Assembly: GCA_958295515.1 (NCBI GenBank)
Contig: CATQGW010000003.1
Location: 186,001 to 250,000 of the forward strand
Reading direction: 5' to 3'
Length of the DNA stretch: 64,000 bases
From: an uncultured Dehalococcoidia bacterium
GTDB taxonomy: Bacteria; Chloroflexota; Dehalococcoidia; Bin125
The position numbers and the translations under genes were made by a program. Shown one piece after another: positions 44,140-52,936 of this stretch; position 1 is the first letter of the stretch, and each line of letters starts with the position of its first letter. The notes under the pieces were generated by a model, which made no database searches, was not told the DNA's origin, and was given only the letters and a program-made list of their open reading frames with translations.

Positions 44140-44154
44140 CCGCCTGACAGTCGC

Positions 44155-44997
44155 CTACGACGCGGCGAAGTGGCGCTTCCCGTCGGTCCGCGCGGCGCGG
44201 CCTACGCCGGGGAACTTGAAGTGGCCGGAGGCGATCAGCGCGTTCTCCGCCTCAATGCGGTCGAACAGCGCCCGCCGGCTCGCCGTGCTCGTCGTCGGGT
44301 CCACATCCGCGCTGGGGCACCAGTCGGTCTCGGTGAGCTGCACCATGTGGTGCGCGGCGTCGCCGATCACGTAGGCCGCCTCGCCGTCGCTGTTGACCGC
44401 GAACGACACATGGCCGGGCGTGTGGCCCGGCGTGGGCACCGTGACCACCTCGCTGGTCAGCGTGTGCTCGCCCTCGACGAAATCGATCAGCCCCGCGTCC
44501 AGCAGCGGCGCGAGCACATTGTCGTAGCCCGCGCCCTGCTTGAGCTCGTCGCTGCTGGTCCAGAAATCCCACTCCGCCTGCTGCACCACGTGCCGCGCGT
44601 TGGGGAAGAGCGGCTGCGGCTTGCCGTCCACATCCGTCGTGTTCCAGCCCGTGTGGTCGAAGTGCAGGTGGGTGAAGGCCACAACATCGATCTCATCGGG
44701 CGAGACGCCCGCCTCGCGGATCACGTCCGGCAGCCCCGGCGTGATCTTCAGCGGCATCATCTCCACCGGCCGGCCGCCGATCCCGCTGTCGACCAGGATC
44801 GTCGTGCCCTGGCTAATGATCAGCCACGAGCCGAGGTTGAGCGTGATGTTGCCGTCCTCGTCCAGCAGCTCGCCGTAGGCGTCCCAGTCGGAGGGTTGGG
44901 TGGTGTTGAAGAACCCGGTGGGCGGGATCGCGGCCCAGGAGTCCTGCAGCGAGACGAGCTCGGCGTCGCCGACGTTGATGCGGTGGATCAGTCCCAT
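44155..44997 (-). CDS. MBL-fold metallo-hydrolase
   Basis: 280 residues. Metal motif FTHLHFDHTGW (HxHxDH) near residue 111, further ligands in PTPGHTPGHVSF and in VIGDAAHHMVQL, and a C-terminal SGHFKFPGVG His. Quorum-quenching lactonases and other small hydrolases share this pattern; the substrate is not predictable. No signal peptide. It lies directly downstream of glcF and could be cotranscribed, but function in glycolate use is not implied. Confidence 0.87.
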   Translation of the reverse strand: MGLIHRINVGDAELVSLQDSWAAIPPTGFFNTTQPSDWDAYGELLDEDGNITLNLGSWLIISQGTTILVDSGIGGRPVEMMPLKITPGLPDVIREAGVSPDEIDVVAFTHLHFDHTGWNTTDVDGKPQPLFPNARHVVQQAEWDFWTSSDELKQGAGYDNVLAPLLDAGLIDFVEGEHTLTSEVVTVPTPGHTPGHVSFAVNSDGEAAYVIGDAAHHMVQLTETDWCPSADVDPTTSTASRRALFDRIEAENALIASGHFKFPGVGRAARTDGKRHFAAS

Positions 44998-45035
44998 GAC
45001 CAGCCTCGTTTCGCGAGTGAACGGTTGCGCGGAGG

Positions 45036-46394
45036 CTAACGGATGCGGCGCGCGCCGTCGCCGATGCGGTAGGACTCGTCGAGCAGCTCAATCGCGTGCG
45101 CGCTGCGCGCCGAGAGCGCGCCTTCGGCGTCGTAGCGGGCGATCCCCGCGTCGAGCTGGAGCATGCAGCCGGGGTTGGCGGTGCAGACCTGCTGCGCGCC
45201 GCTGGCGAGCACGTCCTCCATCTTCTCGGCGAGCACGCGCTGCGAAATCTCGGACTGCATGATCGAGTAGATGCCGGCGCTGCCGCAGCAGCGGTCGGGC
45301 GCGCGCATTTCGCGCAGTTCCAGCCCGGGGATCGCGCGCAGCAGTTCGCGCGGCGCTTTGCGCACCTCCTGCGCGTGCGAAAGGTGGCAGGAGTCCTGGT
45401 AGGTGACCGCGCGCGGAAGCTCGCCGGTGGGCGGCTCGAAGCCGATCTCGACCAGATATTCATGCACATCGCGCACACGCGAGGCGAAGTCCGCGGCGCG
45501 CGCCGCCCAGTCAGAGTCGTTGCGCAGCAGGTGTCCGTATTCCTTGAGGTGCGAGCCGCAGCCGGCGGCGTTAATCAGGATCGCATCGGGCGGCGCTTCG
45601 CCGTCGGGCAGAAATGCGGCGATGTTCTTGCGGGCCAAGTCGCGCGCCGCTTCGACATCGCCGCCGTGCGCGTGCAGCGCGCCGCAGCAGACCTGCTCCC
45701 GCGGCGCGCGCACCGCAACCCCGTTGCGGGCGAAGACGCGCACGGTGGCGCGGTGCGTCTCGGGATAGGCGAGCGGCATCATGCAGCCGGTCAGCAGCGC
45801 GGCGTTCGCGCGCAGTGGTTGGGCGGGCTGCACGCGCTCGGCTTCGGCGTTGGCGTAGAAGCGGTCCGTCGCATCGGGCGAGAGCGCTTCCACATCGGCC
45901 AGTCCCGGCGCAAAGCGCCGCAGCAGACCGCTCCGGCGCACCAGCGCTTGCAGCCCCAGCCGCTGGTAGAGCTTCAGCCCGTAGCCGGCCAGCCGCAGTC
46001 GGCGCGGCGAGGGGAAGACGCCGCGCATGATCAGGTTCCAGAGCAGCCGCCGCCGGCGCGGCCAGCGCTGCTGCGCGAACGCCTCCGCGCGGGTCGCCTC
46101 CATCAGCCGTCCGTAGGGCACCTTCGAGGGGCAGGCGGTCTCGCAGGCGCGGCATTGCAGGCACTGATCGAAGTGCTGTTGCACGCGCGGCGTCCACTCC
46201 ACCCGCCCCGTGTCGAGCGCCCGCATCAGCGCGATCCGACCGCGCGGCGAGTCCGTCTCCACGCCGAGATCGAGGTAGGTCGGGCAGGCGTTGAGGCAGA
46301 AGCCGCAGTGGACGCAGAGTCCCAGCTCGTGTTCGTCGGGGCGGTCCTCGGTCAGCCAGATCGGCTCGCCCTGCGCGGGGGGTGCGTGCGTCAT
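45036..46394 (-). CDS. glcF: Glycolate oxidase iron-sulfur subunit
   Basis: 452 residues. Two [4Fe-4S] ferredoxin motifs: LCVHCGFCLNACPTY near residue 26 and QCLQCRACETACPSKVPYG near 77. Two CCG-type domains follow (EQVCCGALHAHGGD and DRCCGSAGIYS), the cysteine-rich fold of heterodisulfide reductase-like electron carriers. It passes electrons from the FAD subunits to the membrane quinone pool. Its start overlaps the glcE stop by 4 bases. Confidence 0.93.
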   Translation of the reverse strand: MTHAPPAQGEPIWLTEDRPDEHELGLCVHCGFCLNACPTYLDLGVETDSPRGRIALMRALDTGRVEWTPRVQQHFDQCLQCRACETACPSKVPYGRLMEATRAEAFAQQRWPRRRRLLWNLIMRGVFPSPRRLRLAGYGLKLYQRLGLQALVRRSGLLRRFAPGLADVEALSPDATDRFYANAEAERVQPAQPLRANAALLTGCMMPLAYPETHRATVRVFARNGVAVRAPREQVCCGALHAHGGDVEAARDLARKNIAAFLPDGEAPPDAILINAAGCGSHLKEYGHLLRNDSDWAARAADFASRVRDVHEYLVEIGFEPPTGELPRAVTYQDSCHLSHAQEVRKAPRELLRAIPGLELREMRAPDRCCGSAGIYSIMQSEISQRVLAEKMEDVLASGAQQVCTANPGCMLQLDAGIARYDAEGALSARSAHAIELLDESYRIGDGARRIR

Positions 46395-47680
46395 ATGCCG
46401 TCCACAAAGCGTCCCGGATTGAGCGTGCGGTTGGGGTCGAACTCGTCCTTGATCCGCCTCATCAGCCGCGCTCCGGGTCCGGCCGGTCCCCAGATGTCGA
46501 TCCGGCGCTTCAGTTCGGGCGGGGCCTGTTCGATGGTCAGCGCGGCTCCGCTCGGCTCCAGCGCCTCGCGCGCCCGCTGGACGCGCTCGGCGGCATCGCC
46601 GTCAAGCGGCGCGTCCACAAAGAGTAGCCCCGAATCGGCGGCGGCGATCCAGCGCGTCGCCTCGGGGAAGAGCCGGCCAAGCTGCGCCTGCGCCTCCGCG
46701 AGCGACGCCGGCGGCGCGCCGAGCCGCAGGCGCAGCTGCTCCGCGGGCGTGGCGAGCTCCAGATCCAGAATCGTCTGCCAGGTTTCAATCACGCCGCTCT
46801 CGGTGGGCGCGCCGCCCGTCGCGCCGGCGCGGCGCGCGGCCTCCGCGGCGCCGCCCAGTGTTTCCACGACGGCCTGTTCGAGCCCGGACATGCGCAGCAC
46901 GAGCGCCGCCGCGCCGTCCGCGACCTCTGCCGCCCGCGCCGACGCGGGCGACAGCGCGACCGCGGCCTGCAACGACGGTTCAGCCCGCATCGCCGCGCGC
47001 GCGGCTGCGAGGGCGGCGGGGAGGTCCGGCGCGGAGAGGATCGCGAGCTGATCGCTGGTCGGCAGCGGGCGCAGCTTGAAGGTCAGTTCGACGATGATTC
47101 CGAGCGTGCCCAGCGCGCCGCAGAACAGCTTGGGCAGGTCGTAGCCGCTGACGTTCTTGACCACGCGCCCGCCGCCCTTGATCGATGCGCCGTTGGCGCG
47201 CACCATCCGCATCCCGATCACCCAGTCGCGCGGATAGCCGAACGCGCGCCGCCGCAGCCCGCCGCGCCCCACCGCCGCGATCCCGCCCAGCGTGGCCTGC
47301 TCAAAGCGCGCCTGGTCGAGCGGCACAAACTGCCCCTGCTCAGCCAGCCGCTGCTGCAGCGCCGCCAGCGTCATCCCGGCTTCCACGGTGATCGTGAAAT
47401 CGTTCGGCTCATAGTCCACCACCGCGTCCATCGCCGAGAGGTCCAGCGCGATGTCATACCGCTCCGGCGGCATCCCCAGCCCGGTCATCGTCGCGCCCCC
47501 GATCGGCGCGACGGCGAGCGCATGCTGGTCGGCGTGCGCCAGCACGCTCGAAACATCGTCATCGGAGCGCGCGCAAACTGCCAGATCGGGTTGTTTGTCG
47601 TCGATGCGGTAGCGGTTCGCGCTTTGATCGGCGCGAAGCAACGATGCCAACTCATCGGCAATTCGCTGAGGCGTAGTCAC
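46391..47680 (-). CDS. glcE: Glycolate oxidase FAD-binding subunit
   Basis: FAD-binding_4 (PCMH) flavoprotein of 429 residues, GTG start. Seen: AVAPIGGATMTGLGMPP near the N-terminus, FVPLDQARFEQATLGGIAAVG, GGRVVKNVSGYDLPKLFCGALGTLGII for FAD binding. It lacks the C-terminal catalytic domain of GlcD, as expected for GlcE. A PIN-domain pair separates it from glcD upstream, while glcF overlaps downstream. Confidence 0.91.
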   Translation of the reverse strand: MTTPQRIADELASLLRADQSANRYRIDDKQPDLAVCARSDDDVSSVLAHADQHALAVAPIGGATMTGLGMPPERYDIALDLSAMDAVVDYEPNDFTITVEAGMTLAALQQRLAEQGQFVPLDQARFEQATLGGIAAVGRGGLRRRAFGYPRDWVIGMRMVRANGASIKGGGRVVKNVSGYDLPKLFCGALGTLGIIVELTFKLRPLPTSDQLAILSAPDLPAALAAARAAMRAEPSLQAAVALSPASARAAEVADGAAALVLRMSGLEQAVVETLGGAAEAARRAGATGGAPTESGVIETWQTILDLELATPAEQLRLRLGAPPASLAEAQAQLGRLFPEATRWIAAADSGLLFVDAPLDGDAAERVQRAREALEPSGAALTIEQAPPELKRRIDIWGPAGPGARLMRRIKDEFDPNRTLNPGRFVDGI

Positions 47681-47725
47681 GTTACAGCGTCCGTGCCTGG
47701 GGCTTGGGATTCGGTGAGTGCATAC

Positions 47726-48193
47726 TTACTCCCAACCGCGAAATTCGTTGAAGTTGACCGCCGCATCGGCCTGCAAGCGTTGCGCTTCGATCACGAGTGG
47801 GGCATCCACGGTCAAGAGCGGTCGGTCGGCGCTGATCACTTCGAGCAACGCCGCATCAGCCAGCCCGAGGCGTTGATAGGCGGCGTTCGCTACTGCGTCA
47901 GCGCTGTAGACCACCACTTCCTGGCTTTCGTTGATGAGCGTTGCGAGGGTGTTCGACAGCCTGGTCTTGTCCGGTTCTCCATAGTTCCGAAGCAGGTTGG
48001 AAGCCTCGGTCAGCGTGTTGGGCGTCACGTACACGACACCGCCGGCGTCGAAAATCAGCTCCCGCAACCGGCGATAGTCTCCCACCGTGAACTGTTTGAG
48101 GCGCTTGTGCCGCGTGATGATGTGGGTGCCGGTGTTGCCGGCCACGAGCAATACGAGCAGGTTCGCATCGATAAAGTAGCCGCTGAGGGGCAT
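47726..48193 (-). CDS. PIN-like domain protein (putative VapC-type toxin)
   Basis: 155 residues. PIN-fold acidic residues: FIDANLLVLLVAG at the start (D9), TPNTLTEASNLL (Glu), GLADAALLE (Asp) and LTVDAPL (Asp). Such proteins are Mg-dependent RNases. It follows, by 4 bases, a 94-residue protein that could be its antitoxin or partner, and the pair lies between glcD and glcE. The ATG at 48193 has an acceptable GAGGGG-type binding site. Toxin function is inferred from fold and pairing. Confidence 0.78.
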   Translation of the reverse strand: MPLSGYFIDANLLVLLVAGNTGTHIITRHKRLKQFTVGDYRRLRELIFDAGGVVYVTPNTLTEASNLLRNYGEPDKTRLSNTLATLINESQEVVVYSADAVANAAYQRLGLADAALLEVISADRPLLTVDAPLVIEAQRLQADAAVNFNEFRGWE

Positions 48194-48197
48194 GGAG

Positions 48198-48482
48198 CTA
48201 CGACAGCGGTGTGAGCAGGCGATCGGTGAGGCCGACGAACTCCCCGTCGCGATCTCTGATGTGGACGACCTTGTACTGTTGGCTGCTGTAGATCGTCTTG
48301 TCTCCCAAGTGATCTGCCGACTGGGACGGCGAACGCTGATATGCGAAGCCGACCGTGATCTGCCATTCATCCTTCCCGGCGTCGTAGTTGATTTCCTCGA
48401 GGCGAATGGGCGAAATGCCTTCACCGTCGAAGATTTCCGTGGCATGCTTCTTAGCGGCCTGCACGGCTTCACTGCGCTCCAT
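48198..48482 (-). CDS. Small protein upstream of the PIN gene, possible partner
   Basis: 94 residues, alpha/beta, no recognised antitoxin DNA-binding motif. Features: an N-terminal helix (ERSEAVQAAKKHATEIF), then strands DEWQITVGFAYQRS and QQYKVVHIRDRDGEFVGLTDR, ending LLTPLS. It resembles PepSY-like or stress-associated small domains more than Phd or AbrB. Its stop is 4 bases from the PIN start, so the two are coupled. Confidence 0.65.
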   Translation of the reverse strand: MERSEAVQAAKKHATEIFDGEGISPIRLEEINYDAGKDEWQITVGFAYQRSPSQSADHLGDKTIYSSQQYKVVHIRDRDGEFVGLTDRLLTPLS

Positions 48483-48523
48483 GCCGACGTTCCTTTCCGA
48501 TCGGACCGCTCGATGTCTCCATC

Positions 48524-49978
48524 TTAGACGAACGCCTTGGGCCCGAACTTTGCGATCGTCTGCTGCGCGTGGCCGCCGCCGGCTTCGCCGCAGCCGTGGC
48601 CGGCGGGGAAGATCTTGCAGGGATTGAAATTCTCCGTCGCCCCGAACGCGCTGCGCAGACCCTGCATCGCCGCCATGTCGTCGTCGCTGAAAATCCAGGG
48701 CAGATAGTCGCGCTTCTCGTAGCCCACACCGTGCTCGCCGGTGATCGCGCCGCCCGCGTCGACGCAGACCCGCATGATCTCGCCGCCCGCCTCCAGCACC
48801 CGCTCGGTTGCGCCCGGCTCGCGCTCGTCGAACAGCAGGCAGGGGTGCAGGTTGCCGTCGCCCGCGTGGAACATATTCGCCACCGGCAGCCCGTAGCGAT
48901 CCGCGATCTCATAGACCGAGTCCAGCACATCGGGCAGCTTGGTGCGCGGCACCACGCCGTCCAGCAGGTAGTAGTTGGGCATGATCTGACCCAGCGCGCC
49001 AATCGCCCCCTTGCGCCCCGCCCAGAGCCGCTCGCGCTCCTCGGGATCCGTCGCGGAGCGGATCTCGCGCGGCTCGAAGCGGCGCAGAATCGACTCCACA
49101 ATCCCGCCCTCCGCCGCAACCTGCGAGGGTGGACCGTCCACCTCCACCAGCAGCACCGCCTCGGCATCGAGCGGAAAGCCCGTGTGCAGCACCGGCTCAA
49201 CCGCCGCGATGGTCGTCTTGTCGATCATCTCCAGCGCAGCCGGCACGACGCCGGAGGCGACCACCGCGCTGACCGCATTGCTGGCCTCGCGCACCGAGTC
49301 GTAGATCGCCAGCAGCGTGCGCACCGAGGTCGGCGCGGGCACCAGCCGCACCAGCGCCTCTGTGACAATCCCCACCGTCCCCTCGCTGCCGACCACGCAG
49401 CCGACCAGGTCATAGCCCGGCTGGTCGCGCGTCGCGTGGCCGATCCGTTGCACCTCGCCGTCCGGCGTGACCAGCACCAGCTCCAGCACGTGGTTGGTCG
49501 TGGTGCCCCAGGCCAGCGTGTGCGGTCCGCCCGCGTTCTCCGCCACATTGCCGCCGATCGTGCAGGCCCGCTGGCTGCTCGGGTCCGGCGCGTACGCCAG
49601 CCCGTGCGGCGCAGCCGCCGTGCCCAGATCGAGGTTGACCACGCCCGGCTGCACGCGGGCGGTCTGATTTTCGACATCGATCTCGAGGATGCGCCGCATC
49701 CGGTTCATCCCGAACACGACTCCGCCCCGGATCGCCAGCGCCCCGCCGCTCAAGCCCGTACCTGCGCCGCGCGGCGTGATCGGCGCGTCGTGCCGATTGC
49801 AGATGCGCATCAGCGCCACCACATCGTCGGTGTTCGCGGGCAGGACGATCGCTTCCGGCTGCCCGCGGTCGATCGTGGCGTCGTATTCGTAGACCAGCAG
49901 ATCCTCAGGCCGCCAGACGACCGCCTCCTCGCCAATCGCGTCGATCAGTTCCCGAACAAGGAGCGAAGGTGGGGTCAT
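48524..49978 (-). CDS. glcD: Glycolate oxidase subunit D
   Basis: FAD-dependent 2-hydroxyacid dehydrogenase of 484 residues. FAD motifs: PITPRGAGTGLSGGALA near residue 67, GGNVAENAGGPHTL near 142 and VVGSEGTVGIVTEA. Catalytic metal and substrate sites: HAGDGNLHP near 372 and GGAITGEHGVGYEKRDYL near 413. It oxidises glycolate or D-lactate-like substrates and would give electrons through GlcE/GlcF. Operon order is glcD, two-gene PIN insert, glcE, glcF. Confidence 0.94.
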   Translation of the reverse strand: MTPPSLLVRELIDAIGEEAVVWRPEDLLVYEYDATIDRGQPEAIVLPANTDDVVALMRICNRHDAPITPRGAGTGLSGGALAIRGGVVFGMNRMRRILEIDVENQTARVQPGVVNLDLGTAAAPHGLAYAPDPSSQRACTIGGNVAENAGGPHTLAWGTTTNHVLELVLVTPDGEVQRIGHATRDQPGYDLVGCVVGSEGTVGIVTEALVRLVPAPTSVRTLLAIYDSVREASNAVSAVVASGVVPAALEMIDKTTIAAVEPVLHTGFPLDAEAVLLVEVDGPPSQVAAEGGIVESILRRFEPREIRSATDPEERERLWAGRKGAIGALGQIMPNYYLLDGVVPRTKLPDVLDSVYEIADRYGLPVANMFHAGDGNLHPCLLFDEREPGATERVLEAGGEIMRVCVDAGGAITGEHGVGYEKRDYLPWIFSDDDMAAMQGLRSAFGATENFNPCKIFPAGHGCGEAGGGHAQQTIAKFGPKAFV

Positions 49979-50808
49979 GAGGCAGCCTCTCCGTGCCGCG
50001 ATGATACCGCCGCAGCGGCCGCCCAGCGCCGCCCGAGGAAGTCCAGCACGGCGGCGTTGAAGCGGTGCGGCTGCTCGAAGTAGACGGAGTGGCCGGCGTC
50101 GGGCACTGCCACGTATTCGCTCCCTGCCATCGCGCGGTGCGACGCCTCCATCGCCGCCGCAGGCACAATCCGGTCGTGCTCGCCGACGATGAACAGCAGC
50201 GGGATGTCGAACTGGCGCAGCATCGGCATTGTCGAGCCGCGCCAGGTGGCGAGCCCCGGCGTCGGTGCGAGGAACGTGCGCGGGCGCGGCGGATTCCAGC
50301 CGTTCATCCGTCGGTAGAGCCAGGTCAACTCGGGGCGCTCGCGCTCGGTCGCGGGAGCCAACGCGCGCTGCCGCAGCGTCTGGCCCCTCACTTCTTCGTA
50401 GTGCCGCGCCTGGATCTCGCGCACCTCATCGTTGACCAACCCGGCCAGCGTGCCGGAGAGGATTAGCGCGCGGATGCGCTCGGGAAAGATCATCGCAAAC
50501 GGCGTGGCCGTGCGCCCGCCCATCGAGTGCGCAATCATGGCGAACTGGTCGATTTCCAGATGCTCCAGCAGCGCGTGGAGGTCGTAGGGAAAGGCGCGCC
50601 GGCCCGGTCCGCCCGGCACATCGCGGCTCAGGCCGAAGCTGCGGTGATCGAATGTCACCACGCGGTAGCGCTCCGCGAAGGCGGGCACCTGCTGCCACCA
50701 GACGAGGTGATTGCCGCCCGCCCCGTGCGCCAGCACCAGCGCCGGCGCCTCGCGCGGACCGTGGCATTCGTACCAGAGGTCAATCTCGTTGCAGCGCAGG
50801 TAGGGCAT
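49975..50808 (-). CDS. Alpha/beta hydrolase
   Basis: 277 residues. Oxyanion-hole HGAGGN after LVLAHG, nucleophile elbow AHSMGG (Ser) near residue 95, later Asp in VGEHDRI and the catalytic His in DAGHSVYFEQP. The cap domain is short. It overlaps the glcD start by 4 bases, so it is expressed with the glycolate operon; the substrate (ester, lactone or enol-lactone) is unknown. Confidence 0.9.
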   Translation of the reverse strand: MPYLRCNEIDLWYECHGPREAPALVLAHGAGGNHLVWWQQVPAFAERYRVVTFDHRSFGLSRDVPGGPGRRAFPYDLHALLEHLEIDQFAMIAHSMGGRTATPFAMIFPERIRALILSGTLAGLVNDEVREIQARHYEEVRGQTLRQRALAPATERERPELTWLYRRMNGWNPPRPRTFLAPTPGLATWRGSTMPMLRQFDIPLLFIVGEHDRIVPAAAMEASHRAMAGSEYVAVPDAGHSVYFEQPHRFNAAVLDFLGRRWAAAAAVSSRHGEAAS

Positions 50809-50823
50809 CCCGGCAGGCGCCGC

Positions 50824-51306
50824 TCAGCCGGCTTCGGCGGCGGCCAGCACCAGTTCGAGCGCGCGGACGGCCGTCAGACGTTTGTTGCCTTCGCGGTCCT
50901 CAGTCCAGACCCGGCGCTCGGCGGCGATGCGCTCGCCGGGACCCACCGTCGCGATCCAGACCGTCCCCACCGGCCGCTCCTCGCTGCCGCCGCTGGGACC
51001 GGTGATGCCCGTCTCTGCGACGCCGATATCCGCGTTCAGCGTGTCGCGCACGCCGCGCGCCATCGCCACCGCCGCTTCCTCCGACACCGAACCGTGCTCG
51101 CGCAGCAGCTCCCGCTCGACCCCAATCAGGTCGATCTTCGGATAGTTGCGATAGGGCGACGCGCCGCCAATCCAGACGCGGCTGCAACCGGGGATGTCGG
51201 TGATCCAGTGGCCAATCAGCCCGCCGGTGTCGGTCTCGGCGGTGGCCAGCGTGAGCTCGCGCGCGGTCAGCGTCTCGACGACCTGCTGCGCCAGCGCTTC
51301 GGCCAC
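50824..51306 (-). CDS. CinA C-terminal (PncC-like) family protein
   Basis: 160 residues, the CinA/PncC fold alone. Family members deamidate nicotinamide mononucleotide. The fold is clear (WITDIPGCSRVWIGGASPYRNYPK, AVAETGITGPSGG), but the usual catalytic AESCTGG reads AETDTGG, changing the Ser and Cys. The GxTGPxGG motif is intact. Activity as a nicotinamide-nucleotide amidase is thus doubtful. It starts 4 bases after a small membrane protein gene. Confidence 0.82.
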   Translation of the reverse strand: MAEALAQQVVETLTARELTLATAETDTGGLIGHWITDIPGCSRVWIGGASPYRNYPKIDLIGVERELLREHGSVSEEAAVAMARGVRDTLNADIGVAETGITGPSGGSEERPVGTVWIATVGPGERIAAERRVWTEDREGNKRLTAVRALELVLAAAEAG

Positions 51307-51309
51307 CGC

Positions 51310-51618
51310 TCAGTCCTCTTCTTCTTTGCGGCTGTGCGAGTCCCACTTGAAGATCAGAATCAGGATGAACGTGACCAGCACCAGGAACGGCCCGAGCATC
51401 ACCGAGAACTCGAACCACTCCTCACGCTTGAAGTTGTTCACCCCCGTGCCGCCCTCGTCGGGCGCGGCCTGCGGCGCCAGTTCGACCGTCGCGTCGACCG
51501 GCGGTGCGTCCGCCGCCTGGACATCGTCGGCGGACATTGCCCCCAGCGCGGCGATGCTCACGACCGCGACGGCAAGCGCGACCGCCGCGCGCCGGATCAG
51601 TGCTTTGATGGTCGTCAT
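51310..51618 (-). CDS. Small exported or membrane protein
   Basis: 102 residues. An N-terminal signal-like segment (AAVALAVAVVSIAALGAMSADDVQA) precedes a short acidic stretch (PQAAPDEGGTG), a second transmembrane helix (FEFSVMLGPFLVLVTFILILIFKW), and a charged end (HSRKEEED). The topology is probably a single spanning segment with a cleaved signal. Not assigned to a family; positioned between a CaiB gene and the CinA-like gene. Confidence 0.6.
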   Translation of the reverse strand: MTTIKALIRRAAVALAVAVVSIAALGAMSADDVQAADAPPVDATVELAPQAAPDEGGTGVNNFKREEWFEFSVMLGPFLVLVTFILILIFKWDSHSRKEEED

Positions 51619-51652
51619 CGCGGCCCGCTCCTTCCTCAACTCGTTCCCTGCC

Positions 51653-52936
51653 TTATTCGAGCGCGCCTTCGGCGTGCAGCGCGTCGATCCGTTCCTGATC
51701 GTAGCCGAGCATACGACCGAGCACGAAGTGTGTGTCCTCCCCCAGCTTCGGCGACGGCGCGACGATCGCCGCCGGCGTCTCCGAGAACTTCCAGGGCGGC
51801 GCGAGCACGGTGCGCTGGCGCGTCTCCGGCGGGCGAATCGCGACCCCGCCGCTGCGCGCCTGAAATTGCGCCGAAGCATGAATGTCCGCGCCCCACATCG
51901 AGGGGCTGGCCGGCACGCCCGCCGCCCGCAGCGCTTCCGACGCCGCCTGCGCGGACTGCTCGCCCGTCCAGGCCTCGATCGGCGCGCGCAGCTCTTCGCG
52001 GTGCTTCCAGCGCCGCAGACCGGTGCGAAAGCGCCGGTCTGCCCGCAGGTGATCCAGCCCCGCCGTCTCGCAGAGGCCGTCCCACTCCGCATCGTTGCGG
52101 CAGGCGATCGCGATCCAGGCCTCACCATTGCTCGCCGCTGCGCCGTTCGGCTCATGCATTGAGGCGCAGCGGTAGACATCGTGCGGAGCCCAGGCGCGAT
52201 GCCCGTTGCCCAGCCGCTCGCCGTCGTCGCCTCGCAGTGAGACGCGCAGAAATTCCTCGCCCATATGCATCGCGATCGCCTCGCGCGAGGAGGCGTCGAT
52301 GAACTGTCCTCGTCCCGTGCGGTCGCGGTAGTGCAGTCCGGCCAGCATCGCAAACGCCGCCGCGGTGCCGGCGCGTAGATCAATCGAGCCGCCCATCGTC
52401 AGCGGCGGTTCGTCGGGCGCGCCCGAGAGATAGGCCAACCCCGCCAACGCCGCGAACGTGGGCGCGTAGCCCGTGTAGTTGCGCTCCGGTCCCGACGCGC
52501 CCAGCGCGCTCGCGGAGACCATCACGATCGCCTCGCGCTGCTCGCGCAGCGCCGCGTAGCCCAGCCCCAGCTTGTCCAGTGTGCCCGGCCGGAAGTTGTC
52601 AATCGCCCCGTCGGCGGTCGCGGCCAGGTCGCGGACCACCTGCTTCGCGCCCTCCTGCTTGAGGTTCAGCTGAATCGACAACTTGTTGAGGTTCAATTCG
52701 TTAAACATCGGAGCCTGGTTGACACCGCCGCGGAACGCGCCCATCGCCAGCGAGCGCTGGCGGCTGTGATCGATTCGCGTCCGCGACTCGACCTTGATCA
52801 CCTCCGCGCCCAGCAGCGCCAGCAGCATTGCCCCGTAGGGGCCCGCCCAGGCCCAGGTGAAATCGATGATTCGACGCCCCGCCAGCGGGCCGGGATGCGC
52901 GATCGGCTGGAGCGGGATGTGGCCGTTCGTGGTCAT
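51653..52936 (-). CDS. CaiB/BaiF family CoA-transferase
   Basis: 427 residues, one family III domain. Start LAGRRIIDFTWAWAGPYGAMLLALLGAEVIKVES; catalytic Asp in GQFIDASSREA; C-terminal LGRMLGYDQERIDAL. It overlaps the upstream CaiB gene (52933) by 4 bases, so the two could form a heterodimeric or sequential pair. Acyl substrate unknown. Confidence 0.92.
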   Translation of the reverse strand: MTTNGHIPLQPIAHPGPLAGRRIIDFTWAWAGPYGAMLLALLGAEVIKVESRTRIDHSRQRSLAMGAFRGGVNQAPMFNELNLNKLSIQLNLKQEGAKQVVRDLAATADGAIDNFRPGTLDKLGLGYAALREQREAIVMVSASALGASGPERNYTGYAPTFAALAGLAYLSGAPDEPPLTMGGSIDLRAGTAAAFAMLAGLHYRDRTGRGQFIDASSREAIAMHMGEEFLRVSLRGDDGERLGNGHRAWAPHDVYRCASMHEPNGAAASNGEAWIAIACRNDAEWDGLCETAGLDHLRADRRFRTGLRRWKHREELRAPIEAWTGEQSAQAASEALRAAGVPASPSMWGADIHASAQFQARSGGVAIRPPETRQRTVLAPPWKFSETPAAIVAPSPKLGEDTHFVLGRMLGYDQERIDALHAEGALE

